Below, piece by piece: positions 1-9,823 of a stretch of 64,000 bases of DNA (positions within the stretch are counted from its first letter, which is position 1; each line of letters starts with the position of its first letter). The notes beneath the pieces were generated by a model. That model saw only the letters and a list, made by a program, of their open reading frames with translations. It did no database searches and was not told the origin of the DNA. The stretch comes from Cyanidiococcus yangmingshanensis (taxonomy: Eukaryota > Rhodophyta > Bangiophyceae > Cyanidiales > Cyanidiaceae): NCBI GenBank assembly GCA_013995675.1, contig VWRR01000005.1, positions 506,501 through 570,500 on the forward strand, given 5' to 3'. Both the position numbers and the translations under genes were made by a program.

Positions 1-969
1 GTGTCAGGTGATACGAGCATTTGTAGAGAGTCTTCTTTGATGCCCCCGTATAAAAGATGTCGTCATATTTTTGGATCGACAGGTATCCCAGAGCAGGCCG
101 ATCTGGAACCCACACCGTTCGCGACTCCTTCCTGCGGGTACATGTACGTTGCGGAACTCGCCGCTCGACATGCGCCTTCGGTATGTATGCGGTGCCCTTC
201 GTGAAGCCCTCGTCGACAGAACAAGACGTTTCTCGGACGTGTATCGGATACTCATGCACACGGTCCCGTCTTGATCCAAAGGACCGAATGTGTTTCTCGT
301 CTGCGAGCAGGGCTAGGATCGGACACTTGGAACCCCAACGAACGCCCTGGTCTGCAAGAGAATCGAGACCCATACCCGAGTTTCATCGAAACAGCAAAAC
401 CGATTCGATCGATGGATGTTACCGCATCATGATGACGCGGTGTCGACTGAACTCGTACAGATACAAAAGATAGTGTACGCCAACGAGAGGCATGCGCGAG
501 TCCAGCAGATAAACGATCATTGCCAGAGAAAGCCCAAGGCACTCTTTCAAACACATGCAGCATACGTATAGCGCTCGTATCGACCGCCTCTGCGAGCCGC
601 CAACATCGAAATTTATGGAAAAAGGACTCTATTTGATCCGTACAGTTGATAGGTTCGATCATGGAATGCATGGAGAGTAGTCCCGATACTTCTACCCGAG
701 GACCACGTTGAGAACTTGAAACCTTTCGCTGTTGCAGGGAACCTGTACGCAAGTGGGTCGAGGCTTGGGCGAGGCGCGCCCCCGTTGGGCCAAGGCCATC
801 GCGAGCCGTTGAGATAAAGTATGTGTTTGTGTCGCTCTGTGCACGCGACCATTGAATCGTTTACTTCAACAAAAAACGTCTTCATGTCTGGATTGATGTA
901 CATTGGTGATTAGACGGCACCTATGTTTGTAGTGGTTTGGTGAAACTGAGCACATAGAGTTGTGTTGAG
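1..969. other. Unassigned stretch, no supported gene
   Basis: Short overlapping reading frames occur on both strands, the longest about 165 codons on the minus strand at 252-752. None shows a recognisable domain, a convincing start or protein-like composition. I see no tRNA box pair or repeat. It probably contains the upstream region of the transporter gene that starts at 970. Confidence 0.5.
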
Positions 970-2292
970 ATGGAGCGCAAGGTTTCAAGCGAGCGCTTTC
1001 GCTCGTTCTATTCGATTCTTGGTCTATTGCTTGTGGGTACTGTTGCGTCGCTCCTGGCCAAGATTATCTACGGAGTGGAGAGTGTTGGTCGTGATGGGCG
1101 GCTGCGACCTTTTCGGAAACCTCTTTTTGAAGTATTTTCCATGTTTTTCGGGATGAGTCTGTGTCGAGTGCTCGAGTGGTTGCGTCCGGCGGCGTCTGCG
1201 ATCGCTGTAGCCGAGTCGTCAAGCGAGACTGTCGTGGCAGACCCCCTTGATCAGGTTCTACAACGGTTGCCGTGGCCATGGCACGGATTCTTCGCCAAGG
1301 CACACCGTTGGTTAAGCGCGATCGCTCCGGCAGCAACGCACATCATTCTGATCCCTGCCACTTTGGACGCCGCTGCGACGATGCTCATGTGCACAGGTCT
1401 CCTTTTCGCTCCAGTTTCTGTCTACCAAATGCTACGAGGAAGTATGCTAGTGTTCTGTGCGATTTTTTCAGTCACGCTTCTGGGCAGACGGTTGCATGCT
1501 TACAACGTGCTGGGCGTGCTGATGGCCTTGGGAGGTATCTCGGCTGTTGGTCTCGCTTCTGTGGCTGGAGAACATGACCTCGAAGCGCGAGGCGCCCTTG
1601 TCCTTGGCATCATGCTCATGATTGCTGGACAGGCCATGCAAGCGTTGCAGGTGGTCGCCGAAGAGCATCTTCTGCAGAATCTTTTGTTACCTCCGATGCG
1701 GGTTGTATCCTACGAAGGTATCTACGGCATCGGGCTCTGCATGTCGGTGATTTTCCCTCTTGCCTACATTCTCCCAGGTGCCGACTATGGAAATCGCTGG
1801 GAAGATACCGTGGACTCCCTTGTGATGATCGTCCACTCCAGGGCGCTGATGCTAATCCTGTTAACAGACGCCGTATCCATGCTGCTCTTCAATATGTTCA
1901 GTATGAACGTCACGCAGTTGAGCTCGGCGCTGTTCCGCACCATGCTTGAAACGTTGCGAACCTTTTTGGTCTGGATAATCGATCTATGGATCTACTACCG
2001 CTGGAGCGAGGGCCGCTTCGGCGAGGCATGGACACCTTACTCCTGGTTGCAAGTGGTAGGCTTTCTGATCGTCGTTGCAGGAACTTGGGTATACGGTATG
2101 CACCCGGTGGCGATTGGACCCCAAGTTATCGAAACGGCCGACTTGGCAAGCGTTCCTCCGGAGCATGTCCACAAGTCGGACTCGGGCGTTCATTTGAAGC
2201 ACGAGTCAAACCAGCGTATTTTGGACGGGGACCAGGTCAATTATCGTACGCTCGATACGACGACGGAATGGATTAGCTGCACCTGCTGCTGA
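970..2292 (+). CDS. SLC35F6-like drug/metabolite-superfamily transporter
   Basis: A 440-residue, multi-pass membrane protein of the drug/metabolite transporter superfamily, closest by eye to eukaryotic SLC35F6 (C2orf18), a family found on lysosomal or other endomembranes. The strongest matches are in the middle. A helix near residues 125-150 (IPATLDAAATMLMCTGLLF) is followed by the family-typical SVYQMLRGSMLVFCAIFSV and then LGRRLHAYNVLGVLMALGG. Around residue 230 the segment ending in LPPMRVVSYEGIYGIG matches the family's conserved VGTEG/YEG turn. About ten hydrophobic segments are visible, and the hydrophilic C-terminal tail of about 60 residues ends in CTCC, a possible lipidation site. Length is slightly above the usual 370-400. 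The first ATG is used and the frame is unbroken. The substrate cannot be read from sequence. Confidence 0.85.
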   Translation: MERKVSSERFRSFYSILGLLLVGTVASLLAKIIYGVESVGRDGRLRPFRKPLFEVFSMFFGMSLCRVLEWLRPAASAIAVAESSSETVVADPLDQVLQRLPWPWHGFFAKAHRWLSAIAPAATHIILIPATLDAAATMLMCTGLLFAPVSVYQMLRGSMLVFCAIFSVTLLGRRLHAYNVLGVLMALGGISAVGLASVAGEHDLEARGALVLGIMLMIAGQAMQALQVVAEEHLLQNLLLPPMRVVSYEGIYGIGLCMSVIFPLAYILPGADYGNRWEDTVDSLVMIVHSRALMLILLTDAVSMLLFNMFSMNVTQLSSALFRTMLETLRTFLVWIIDLWIYYRWSEGRFGEAWTPYSWLQVVGFLIVVAGTWVYGMHPVAIGPQVIETADLASVPPEHVHKSDSGVHLKHESNQRILDGDQVNYRTLDTTTEWISCTCC

Positions 2293-2870
2293 CTTGGATG
2301 CCGAAAACATCACTGAGTATAGGGGACCTGAACGAACGCTGCTCTCGGACGGTCGCCAACGCCGAGCGAGCCTTCGAGGTAGTCCGCTGACAGCCGATGT
2401 ATGGTACCTCGCCGGCATTTTTCATGCGACACGCTGGTAGTACACCAGCAGTCTATGTGGGATCTCCGCTGCCTTTCGCCCCTCCTGGATCAGTGATGGA
2501 GACGCGCCTCTCGAGAAATATGCCGTCGAGAGCTGCCTCGGATGATTCTGATTCTGAAGTGGGCCCCTAATCGAGACCCACGAGAGGTTTCTTCGGCGGC
2601 GACGACTTTGGCGGCCGATAAACATGCACCTTGATTTGAAGCAACCCCTTGGACACCGTGAGACGAACTTGTTTCCCTTGTGGACGACCACATATCGAGC
2701 CATTTATCGTGCATCGTCAGACGAGTCCAGTATCTGTACCGATAGGTCGGTTCGCATTCGCAATACAGATGATGCTGGTGGTCCGCTGGCTCGTAGTCCG
2801 TTTCCTTGTGTGCAACAAGGGCTGCTTGGGCTCGACCCGGACAGCCTAGGTGTCTGGCGAAGAGGTTTGG
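2293..2870. other. Intergenic spacer
   Basis: Lies between two plus-strand genes. Only short frames are open, including about 130 codons on the minus strand at 2490-2882 without recognisable features. No repeat or RNA gene was seen. Confidence 0.5.
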
Positions 2871-3824
2871 ATGTTTGCACAAGGACTAACTTTACTCAAA
2901 TCGAGGAGCGCTTTCGGTGAAAATCGGTTGAGTCACGTGTTCTCGCGACAAAGTACTCGCGTCGCCCTTCGGCGACTGAGCTGTGCGCATCGTCTGTTCG
3001 TACCGAGCTCCGAACTCGATGCTGTCGAGTGCGCTGGGTCTTTGGAGCTACCCCCGAACGAACAACAGCACGTACGCAGTCGTAGGCTGAAAGATGGCAC
3101 CATGGTAGAGTTGTTTGACGGTAGCGGGCGTCTTGCTGCTGGCCAGCTAGCTTGTCGGGGACGCGCTGTTGAGGCTCTTCGCTGGTTGCCAACGGACACC
3201 GGTGCGACTGAAGTGCCATCGATGCAGCAGGTTCTCTCGGTATCGTGTGTGGTTGCGACACCCAAGTCTACGCAACGCGCAGACTGGATGATCGAGAAAC
3301 TGAACGAGCTCGGTGTCTCCGGTTATCGTCACCTCGCATGCCGCCGTGTTGAGGTGGATGCTCCACAGATCGAGAAACGAGCTGCAGTGCGTTGGCAACA
3401 TGTTTCGATTGCAGCAGCGAAGCAGAGTTTGCGACGAACCCTCCTGGACTGTGGCTTGGCTGATGCGAACGCAACCGTGACCCGAATGGCCCATTGGTTC
3501 CCGTCGCCGGTGGTGACCCTGGAAGACCTCGTTCGTCAAATGAGCGTGACGGCATCAGAGGATGTTGTGTTCTTGCTGGCAAAGCCTGATGCAAGACGAA
3601 CGTTGGCATCGTGGCGAAGGGCGCACTCGCCAGTGCTGTCGCCTTCAGAACGATGGACGTCACCTCGACAGGTTGTCTGCGTTGTTGGCCCTGAGGGGGG
3701 ACTCTCCAGCGACGAAGAGGATGCATTGTTGCAAGCTGGTGCAATTGGAGTCTCTCTTGGTGCACAGCGGCTTCGTACCGAGACTGCTGCTGTTGCACTC
3801 GCCGCGGCCTTGCTAATCGCTTAA
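2871..3824 (+). CDS. rsmE: 16S rRNA m3U1498 methyltransferase, RsmE family, probably organellar
   Basis: RsmE methylates N3 of U1498 in small-subunit rRNA using S-adenosylmethionine, and folds as a knotted SPOUT methyltransferase. The ATG at 2871 gives 317 residues; an in-frame GTG at 2850 would add seven. The first 45 or so residues are basic and serine-rich with no acidic run, fitting an organelle transit peptide, so the target is probably plastid or mitochondrial rRNA. Next comes a PUA-like region (LPPNEQQHVRSRRLKDG, near residue 60). The middle carries MIEKLNELGVSGYRHLACRR and RWQHVSIAAAKQS, which match the conserved QKxxELGV and RWxxIxxEAAKQ segments. The C-terminal knot carries VVGPEGGLSSDE and SLGAQRLRTETAAVAL, the family's SAM-binding signature. 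The frame is intact and full length. Confidence 0.92.
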   Translation: MFAQGLTLLKSRSAFGENRLSHVFSRQSTRVALRRLSCAHRLFVPSSELDAVECAGSLELPPNEQQHVRSRRLKDGTMVELFDGSGRLAAGQLACRGRAVEALRWLPTDTGATEVPSMQQVLSVSCVVATPKSTQRADWMIEKLNELGVSGYRHLACRRVEVDAPQIEKRAAVRWQHVSIAAAKQSLRRTLLDCGLADANATVTRMAHWFPSPVVTLEDLVRQMSVTASEDVVFLLAKPDARRTLASWRRAHSPVLSPSERWTSPRQVVCVVGPEGGLSSDEEDALLQAGAIGVSLGAQRLRTETAAVALAAALLIA

Positions 3825-4980
3825 GCACATATTGCACTGGCTGACGCTTTGATCTTATGGGATCAGAGGAGGTGCTGTTTCTCCATCGATGAGGTGATTC
3901 GCTTCATGCAACGCCATCCAAACTTGTCTTTGGCGTTTAGAAAGTTTTTGGTTATGGTTATAAACCTCGAACCGTTGAGCAAATCATTGCTGTTTCGCTA
4001 TGTTGTTGAGACCCGAGTGACGACCGGAACGCCGATTCAGAACGCTCATGATGAAGCGATGTGAAGATCTCGTGGGACAAAGATCGTTGGTCTCAAGGAC
4101 GTGCTTGTCTCGGACGCGCTGTCCAGGAGAGCATCTATTTCTGTCATGGCCGCGGCTGCGGTGCTGCAAACGACGATGTTGCTGGCGAGATTATCTCTGG
4201 AGTTGCCAGAGCGTCGCATGGGACATACGCCCATCGTCTTGTCGAACTCGATCGACGACAAAGCCGGTGTCCTTGTATCGTGGAGCAGCTACATCGTTCT
4301 TGTGCATGTCTGGGACCGCTGAATATTTGTTCGGAGTTCATGAAATACCCTAAGACTGGAAACCATCGCGAGTAAAGCATTCGCAAGCCAAGGCTTCTAT
4401 TCAGCGGGCAGGCCAGGCAATGTAGCGTCCTGGGGTAGACGGACCTCCGAGAGGCGGCAGCGCTCCCGAGCCCTCACAAGAGATACGACCTCGGTCTGAT
4501 CTGGGCCTATCGACAGTTTTTGTCCTTGCACGTGTGTGAAATTATTTACTGGCATGTGTCGCACCGGGAATGGAGATGAGCACGTCCACACGGATGTCAC
4601 TTGTCCTACTTGACGCTCCCAGAACCGAGTCAGCGCGTCGCATTCGCTTCATCAAACTGCATCGAGAGCATGTTGTCATCGGCAAACCAACGCCACAAAG
4701 CGTGCCAGTTATTCTGGATATCCAATAAGAAAGGATACTCGGCTTTACGCGGAGCAGATGCTCGATGCCGAACCGGAGCTTGTTCAACGATCAGTGGAGA
4801 TTTGGCAACACATTTCCTAATGTTTGATTTTATTCAAGTCGCTCGATCACCATGAACGAGCATCAACGCAGACACCATGACTACCCACGCTCGTAGCTGC
4901 CAATAGACAGCTAAGGTGTTTGCGACCAAAAGCCTTATTGGTGACTGAGGCCTCATTAGAACCTTTCTGCCGCCAATGCT
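3825..4980. other. Unassigned stretch with weak coding hints
   Basis: No gene can be supported. On the plus strand an ATG near 4570 opens a short basic frame (contains SARRIRFIKLHREHVVIG) that closes near 4728. The next frame over carries RLYAEQMLDAEPELVQRSVE up to about 4819. Together they could be a small protein broken by one frame change, but with free frame switching such a reading is not statistically safe. A minus-strand frame at 4046-4261 is equally undecidable. Confidence 0.3.
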
Positions 4981-5304
4981 TCAGCGTTGCGTCGGGGTGC
5001 TATCCGTGGGTGCACCACTCTCCTCATCTGGCACGTTCTGCGGTTTCCGAGAGAAGCTCAATAAACCGCATGGGAAGCACACAATAGCTAAAATAAACAT
5101 GATGACAAGCAGCACCAAAAGAAGCGGAATCAGCAGCAGTACAAGTAGAATAGCCACAACCAGACCGACGACGGGCAGGCGTAGAATGAACAACAGCCAA
5201 CCAGGGATCCGAACAACCGGCCCCTGCGCCATACGAGCCTCCCACTCAGGTGTACGTCTCCGTCGCACCCGTTCCCTGAAGTCGATCACCAAGGTACAAG
5301 TCAT
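4981..5304 (-). CDS. Small hydrophobic membrane protein, function unknown
   Basis: A 107-residue frame with a basic N-terminus (RERVRRRR) and two adjacent, very hydrophobic segments at about residues 35-60 and 62-82 (WLLFILRLPVVGLVVAILLV followed by a leucine/valine/isoleucine run). It ends in a polar tail rich in P, D and T. A second ATG at 5232 (MAQGPVVRIPGW) would give 83 residues and may be the true start. I do not recognise a family. The clean separation into basic head, hairpin membrane domain and polar tail is unlikely for a chance frame, although a plus-strand frame of similar length overlaps it completely. Confidence 0.45.
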   Translation of the reverse strand: MTCTLVIDFRERVRRRRTPEWEARMAQGPVVRIPGWLLFILRLPVVGLVVAILLVLLLIPLLLVLLVIMFILAIVCFPCGLLSFSRKPQNVPDEESGAPTDSTPTQR

Positions 5305-6412
5305 ACATCTTTCGCTTCACAGGGTTGGTCAACGTCGTGTGCGCAATATTGACCTCTTGAAAAGCATCTTTCGCGCGCGCCAACGTGCAGCGATCCGGGT
5401 GCAGCAACAATGAAAGCCTTTTATAGTTTCGCTTTATTTCAGCTTATATCAGCACTTGGCGTCACGTGCAATATCATGTAGTAGTTGTTGCTTTCCGAAA
5501 GGATACGCTGAATCTCGGTCGCAGCATCCGTGGGGCGCCAGTCGGCGTCCTCCGTAGACGCTTTCGTCATCAACCGCGCGCGATCACTATTTCACCAACA
5601 AGACGTAAACTATACTGGAAGAGGGGTGGGAACACGTTGCAATCCCAAGTAAGTGCCTCAACACGAAGGCACCTGTGCGGAACACCGCGTGCCACGACGG
5701 TTATCGAGTGGATGGACTGCCTGCCTGCGTGCCAGCCCCTTGGCCTCAGGTGGATGTCTACGCAAGATGGCGGCGCGAGACGACTGCGCATCGGCCACTG
5801 CGCGACCGGAAAAGCGACCGTGACAGGCGCATGCGTGCGACTGTGGCCCGTGGGGCGGCCAAATCCCGTGCCAACGTGAAGGCGACGACGCCCAGAGAGC
5901 CCTGTCATCGAAAGCCGTCTCTAGGTGCTTGCTTGATGGGAGGTTCCGCGATAGAGTCCTTGGTACCGGCATTCAAATTTACATAGATCATAGACTTGGT
6001 TTCATGGATCGATTCGATTCATGGTATGACCGGGATCAGTGTCTTGGACCATGAGGACGTGGAAGCGGGACTTGTACACCTGCAGTAGCGTGCAGCGCAA
6101 AGCAATGCTGGAATGATGCACGGCTGGGCGCGCATCACAGTCGGCCGAGTGTGTCGCCGGACACGCGGGTGCCTGCGCGCGGCGTTGAAGGCAATCCTCG
6201 GATGCTGTACGGATGCGGGCTAGCGCTTGTTGAAAAAGGTAGCGGTATCCACTTGCTCGGTTCTGAAGCGCACTGAGGACACGTTTTTTGTATAGTGGGT
6301 GGCGGTAGAGCGCTGCGGGGCGCACAGGGCTCCTGCTTGCCTACCGTTAAATAGAGACCGGTGTTGTTTTCTTGGGCTCAGGTTTCAAGGTTGGCGTCGC
6401 GCTGGCGGTGCT
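5305..6412. other. Intergenic, no supported gene
   Basis: Overlapping frames of about 100-140 codons exist on both strands at 5466-5986 and 6002-6325, arginine-rich and without domain features, as expected for chance frames in this base composition. No repeats or RNA genes were recognised. Confidence 0.45.
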
Positions 6413-7408
6413 ATGGCCGATTCTAGCGCGTCTTCGGCAGTGCAGAGACGGGAAAGGCTGGCTGGCGAGCTGGTGTCGACTGGTTCTAAGGATGTCGCTG
6501 AGAGTGGCCAGAGTGTGCCCAATGCTGACTGGTTTGGGACCATGACCGAGCGCTTGCAAGACTGGGATCGACGCTTGAATCGTCTGCGTCGACTATGCGC
6601 GCTGCTCGAGTCTGAAGGTGAACAAGCGCGGAGCGAACTATGGGCTTTGGCGGCGAGTACGGAGCAGCTGGCGAACGCTATTCGATCCGAGCTTGACGGG
6701 CTGACGCCGGAGCGCGAAAAAGCACTTTTGGTGACTGCTCAGCCTGGGGGCATCTTGCGATTGCGTAAGCTTCGTCGAGATGTGGAGCGTCTCTCGCGGG
6801 AGCACGCCAGTGTTTGTGAACTGATGCAAGACCTGGAGAGTGAGGTTTCCGAATGGGGTCTGGAGGCCGCGGCCGAGCCAGCAATACCAAGCCGCAGCCG
6901 TTCTGGCGCCGTCAAAAGCGCCTTCGCGAGTCATGCACCCGAGAGGCAATCAGCTCAGGAAATAGAGGTAGCGACAAGTACCGCATCAGAATCGGTTGTA
7001 GCCAAAGATGGTGTGTACGGAACGTTCGCGGCCGGCCAAGGACGATCGTCAACGCAGGCCATGACATCCGCGCTTGAGACAGGGACGGCGCTACAACAAG
7101 CTCGTCTCGATGCCCAGTACGCTGAGCACGACCTGCAGGAGAGGCAGACCCTTCTGCAACGCATTCAAAGCGGTGTACAGCAAGCTCATACGGTATTTCG
7201 GGAACTCGCGTCGATTACCGAGTCCCAGCAACAGCCATTGAACGACATTGAGGCGCGAACACAACAGGTTCGTGGTGAACAGGAACTGACGGCGCTCGAG
7301 TGGGAACGTTACGTGCGTCGCCGTAGAAGCAGACGACGCTTCTGTTTCTGGTTTTCGATTTGGGCCACGCTGGTGCTCCTCTTTGCAATCTATGTGTTCT
7401 TGCATTAG
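6413..7408 (+). CDS. Qa-SNARE, syntaxin-like, tail-anchored
   Basis: A 331-residue protein from the ATG at 6413; an in-frame ATG at 6299 would add 38 residues but lies in less protein-like sequence. The N-terminal half is a long helical region rich in E, R and L (LNRLRRLCALLESEGEQARS, LRRDVERLSREH), like the Habc bundle of syntaxins. A serine-rich linker follows. The SNARE motif spans about residues 230-290 (LQERQTLLQRIQSGVQQAHT, then FRELASITESQQQPLNDIEA). The glutamine after TES sits where syntaxins have their zero-layer Q (as in LVESQGEMID). A basic patch (RRRRSRRR) precedes a single C-terminal membrane segment ending the protein at FLH. This architecture indicates a Qa-SNARE that drives endomembrane fusion; the compartment cannot be told. 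Confidence 0.75.
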   Translation: MADSSASSAVQRRERLAGELVSTGSKDVAESGQSVPNADWFGTMTERLQDWDRRLNRLRRLCALLESEGEQARSELWALAASTEQLANAIRSELDGLTPEREKALLVTAQPGGILRLRKLRRDVERLSREHASVCELMQDLESEVSEWGLEAAAEPAIPSRSRSGAVKSAFASHAPERQSAQEIEVATSTASESVVAKDGVYGTFAAGQGRSSTQAMTSALETGTALQQARLDAQYAEHDLQERQTLLQRIQSGVQQAHTVFRELASITESQQQPLNDIEARTQQVRGEQELTALEWERYVRRRRSRRRFCFWFSIWATLVLLFAIYVFLH

Positions 7409-7449
7409 GAGTACCATAGAGAACCGATGCGCACTTGATGAAGCCTGTT

Positions 7450-8503
7450 TAGACGAACCGATCGATGGATGAATGCCACGGCATTCGATGGCGGGATCTA
7501 AGTAAGAGAGGAGGTCTAGACGCCATTTCGTGAGTTTTACGTTTTTCCGCCGGTTGATTCCGTGATGCATCCATCATCGCCGCTTTGCGGATGCTATCGA
7601 TATTGTCTGTTTTTTTTCCGAATGGCGAGCACAGCGCCAGACATTAGGTCGAGGTCAGCGTTCTTTTCGAGGATAGCGGTGATCATCCCGCCCACAGATC
7701 AGGCTGGCTCAAAGACCATTTGGCAGCTGATGGGACATGGCGCAGCGCTCGCTCCAAAGTACTTGTCCTTCAGAGTTGTGGATGTTTGCATGACGCTTTG
7801 GGCGGCGTTGAGGATTGCATACATGAACGCTGTTGTATCGGATCATCAACTGAGGCGATTCGAACAGTCGCACGCTCTCGATGGACACTCGTAACGCTGC
7901 GCTCTCTGGGTGAATAAATCGAAACGGCGGGACGTTGCTCGTCGTCCATCGAAAGGGCCTACCCATGCTCATCAAAGATCGCCATGTCTTGAAGGATCGT
8001 TTTGTGCCTGACAGGGCCATCTGAGACCCACAAGTTCAATAGGTCATCATCGAATTGCCCCGATTCGCCAACAATCCGTAGCACGCAAATCCCCGTAATC
8101 CATATTGTATTCGACCGCAGTTCAAAGGCATGGCTGAATCCTCGTGTTGAGTAGGGCTCGATGTTGAAAAGCACCTTCGTCGAGTGATGCAAGTACGTGA
8201 TCAAAGTTGGCGGCTGTTCAGGAAGCGGCATGTTCACTTGGCAACAACAGGGAGCGTGAGCGAACATTCTAAAGTGCCCAACCAGTATTTGTTTTTCCAA
8301 AGATTCTGTCGTGAATACAGGGTGATCGCGCGAAGTCATGTCCATATCGCGTTCGAAGCCGACGGCACCAACAAAATGCGATTTTGTTGCCCCAAACGAA
8401 GCGATTCAGTGTGCACACGGTCAAGTTGCTCGCCTGATGTGAAAGCGTTCACGACGGAGTCCTTGTCAGAAACACGACTCAGGAACGACACGATGCTCAG
8501 CAT
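7450..8503 (-). pseudogene. Possible frame-broken gene with a C2-like segment
   Basis: Low-confidence candidate. The longest open piece (8345-7959, 128 codons) contains WITGICVLRIVGES and LLNLWVSDGPVRHKT. After a one-base frame change near 7960-7975 the adjacent frame continues with FRWTTSNVPPFRF and HPESAALRVSIESV. This order resembles a C2 domain: a first strand, a loop, a P-x-W turn, F-x-F, then P-E-x-A-x-L-R-V. Upstream, an ATG at 8503 opens a neighbouring frame (MLSIVSFLSRVSDKDSVVNA), and downstream pieces such as ITAILEKNADLDLMSGAVLA look protein-like. At least four frame changes would be needed, so it may be a decayed gene, an error-rich stretch or coincidence. No other strand reading gave motifs. 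Confidence 0.3.
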
Positions 8504-9166
8504 TTGATGTCGTCGATCGTTTCGAGCAAGATACCGGCCGACGGAGGCAGTTTTGTCCTGGAGGGTCCAGGCCCCAATCTGTACACGCTTTACGCTTGCG
8601 GTACGTATTCACGTTACGAATGCGGACTATGCCACAAGTTTCTACATTGGGATACGGATACGACGGATTCATCTTTGCGACAGGCATGCAGCGCCAGCCG
8701 TGTCCAGGTCTGGAATCCCCGTATGCTGCTTGATTCGCGGTCGCGCCTGCTGCGCCTCTTGTTTCGAATCAGAATCTTACAAAGGTCATGGATCACTGAG
8801 GTTCCAGCGCGTCGTCCCCGAGACGACCTTCGCCAAGCATTCGCAAACGAACGGGTCTCGAATGTCCGCTCCGTGGATGAAGTCTGCTGCCAGGGGGCGA
8901 ATCCAGTCGGGGTAAACGGGTTCGAAACGAATCTTCCCGACGGCTGGCACCAGTGATCGCGTATGTTTTGGGTGTTAGGCCAGGCATCGAATCGCAACAT
9001 CGTTTTTCTCTAATGTTCCCGCTCAGTGATACTTTTTGCGAGACGCATCCATTCATATAGATGGCAGCCTCCAAGAATCACACTGGCGAAATTGAGAAGC
9101 AGCCTAAAATTTGCTTGAACGACTGCGCCATCCAAGACCCAGGATCGGACGGTCTTTGACGCTCTC
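8504..9166. other. Spacer between the C2-like candidate and CHMP1
   Basis: A plus-strand frame of about 150 codons (8504-8956) and minus-strand frames of 70-130 codons overlap here. None has a recognisable domain. Nothing else was seen. Confidence 0.4.
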
Positions 9167-9823
9167 TTATGGTAACTGGAGCGCTCGAAGACGGGCGCTC
9201 AAGTCCTCATGCTCTTGGTGTATACGTTTGGCCTGCTGCTCCCGTGCTCGTTCTCGTTGCAGAAACGGCAACGACGGCGTCGACCCCAGCGCCTGGCTGA
9301 GCTCCAGGTTGTTCTCCTCTGCAGTCTGGCGGATCAACAGCGCAACCTCGTCCTCCTCGGGGGTCTGACTAGCGACACCCGCACTCACTCGTTCCAATCC
9401 GTTGTTGATAAGGACGTCGCGAACCTGCAGATCGTCCAGTCGGCCCTCTAACAGACGAAGCGAGCTGTCTAGACGCTCCACGTCGAGCACTCGAATCGCC
9501 CCGTCCATATCCGCAGCTAGCAGACCCAGCTCAGAGCCAACTTTGCCAAAGTCCCGAGCTGCCTGAAGTCTTCCAACAACAGACTCCAACCGGGCAGCCA
9601 AACGCAAATACGTCGTGCGTTCTCGGCTCTTACGCACAGCACTCTCCGCCGAGACAACGCTCACGTCAGCGTTTCCCGCCTTTAACGCCGCCTTCAGCTG
9701 AGTCACATAACGTTCTCGTTCACGTTGACAACGATTCGCCTGACGACGCAAGTGCTTCTCCAGAAGAAGAAGCTTAAAGATATGTTCTTGATACTTCTGA
9801 GACGAGGATTGCACGAGACCCAT
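9167..9823 (-). CDS. CHMP1: ESCRT-III subunit CHMP1/Vps46 (Did2)
   Basis: A 218-residue Snf7-family protein. CHMP1 assembles on endosomal and other membranes and recruits the Vps4 ATPase for ESCRT-III disassembly, acting in multivesicular-body sorting, abscission and membrane repair. The N-terminal basic helix (residues 10-45, LLLEKHLRRQANRCQRERER) is followed by YVTQLKAALKAGN and AESAVRKSRERTTYLRLAAR, matching the CHMP1 segment with AENAIRKK and LRMASR. The middle (ERLDSSLRLLEGRLDDLQVR) and PEEDEVALLIRQTAEENNLE match CHMP1 helices 4 and 5. The extreme C-terminus, EDLSARLRALQLP, is a MIM1 motif (LSxRLxAL) that binds the Vps4 MIT domain. Length is normal (about 200). The ATG at 9823 is the only plausible start and the frame is intact. 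It diverges from the TFB5 gene. Confidence 0.93.
   Translation of the reverse strand: MGLVQSSSQKYQEHIFKLLLLEKHLRRQANRCQRERERYVTQLKAALKAGNADVSVVSAESAVRKSRERTTYLRLAARLESVVGRLQAARDFGKVGSELGLLAADMDGAIRVLDVERLDSSLRLLEGRLDDLQVRDVLINNGLERVSAGVASQTPEEDEVALLIRQTAEENNLELSQALGSTPSLPFLQRERAREQQAKRIHQEHEDLSARLRALQLP

Noticed and set aside
8905-8935. B-box-like GGGTTCGAAAC
   Set aside because: The flanking bases do not form a T-stem and no A box was found upstream.
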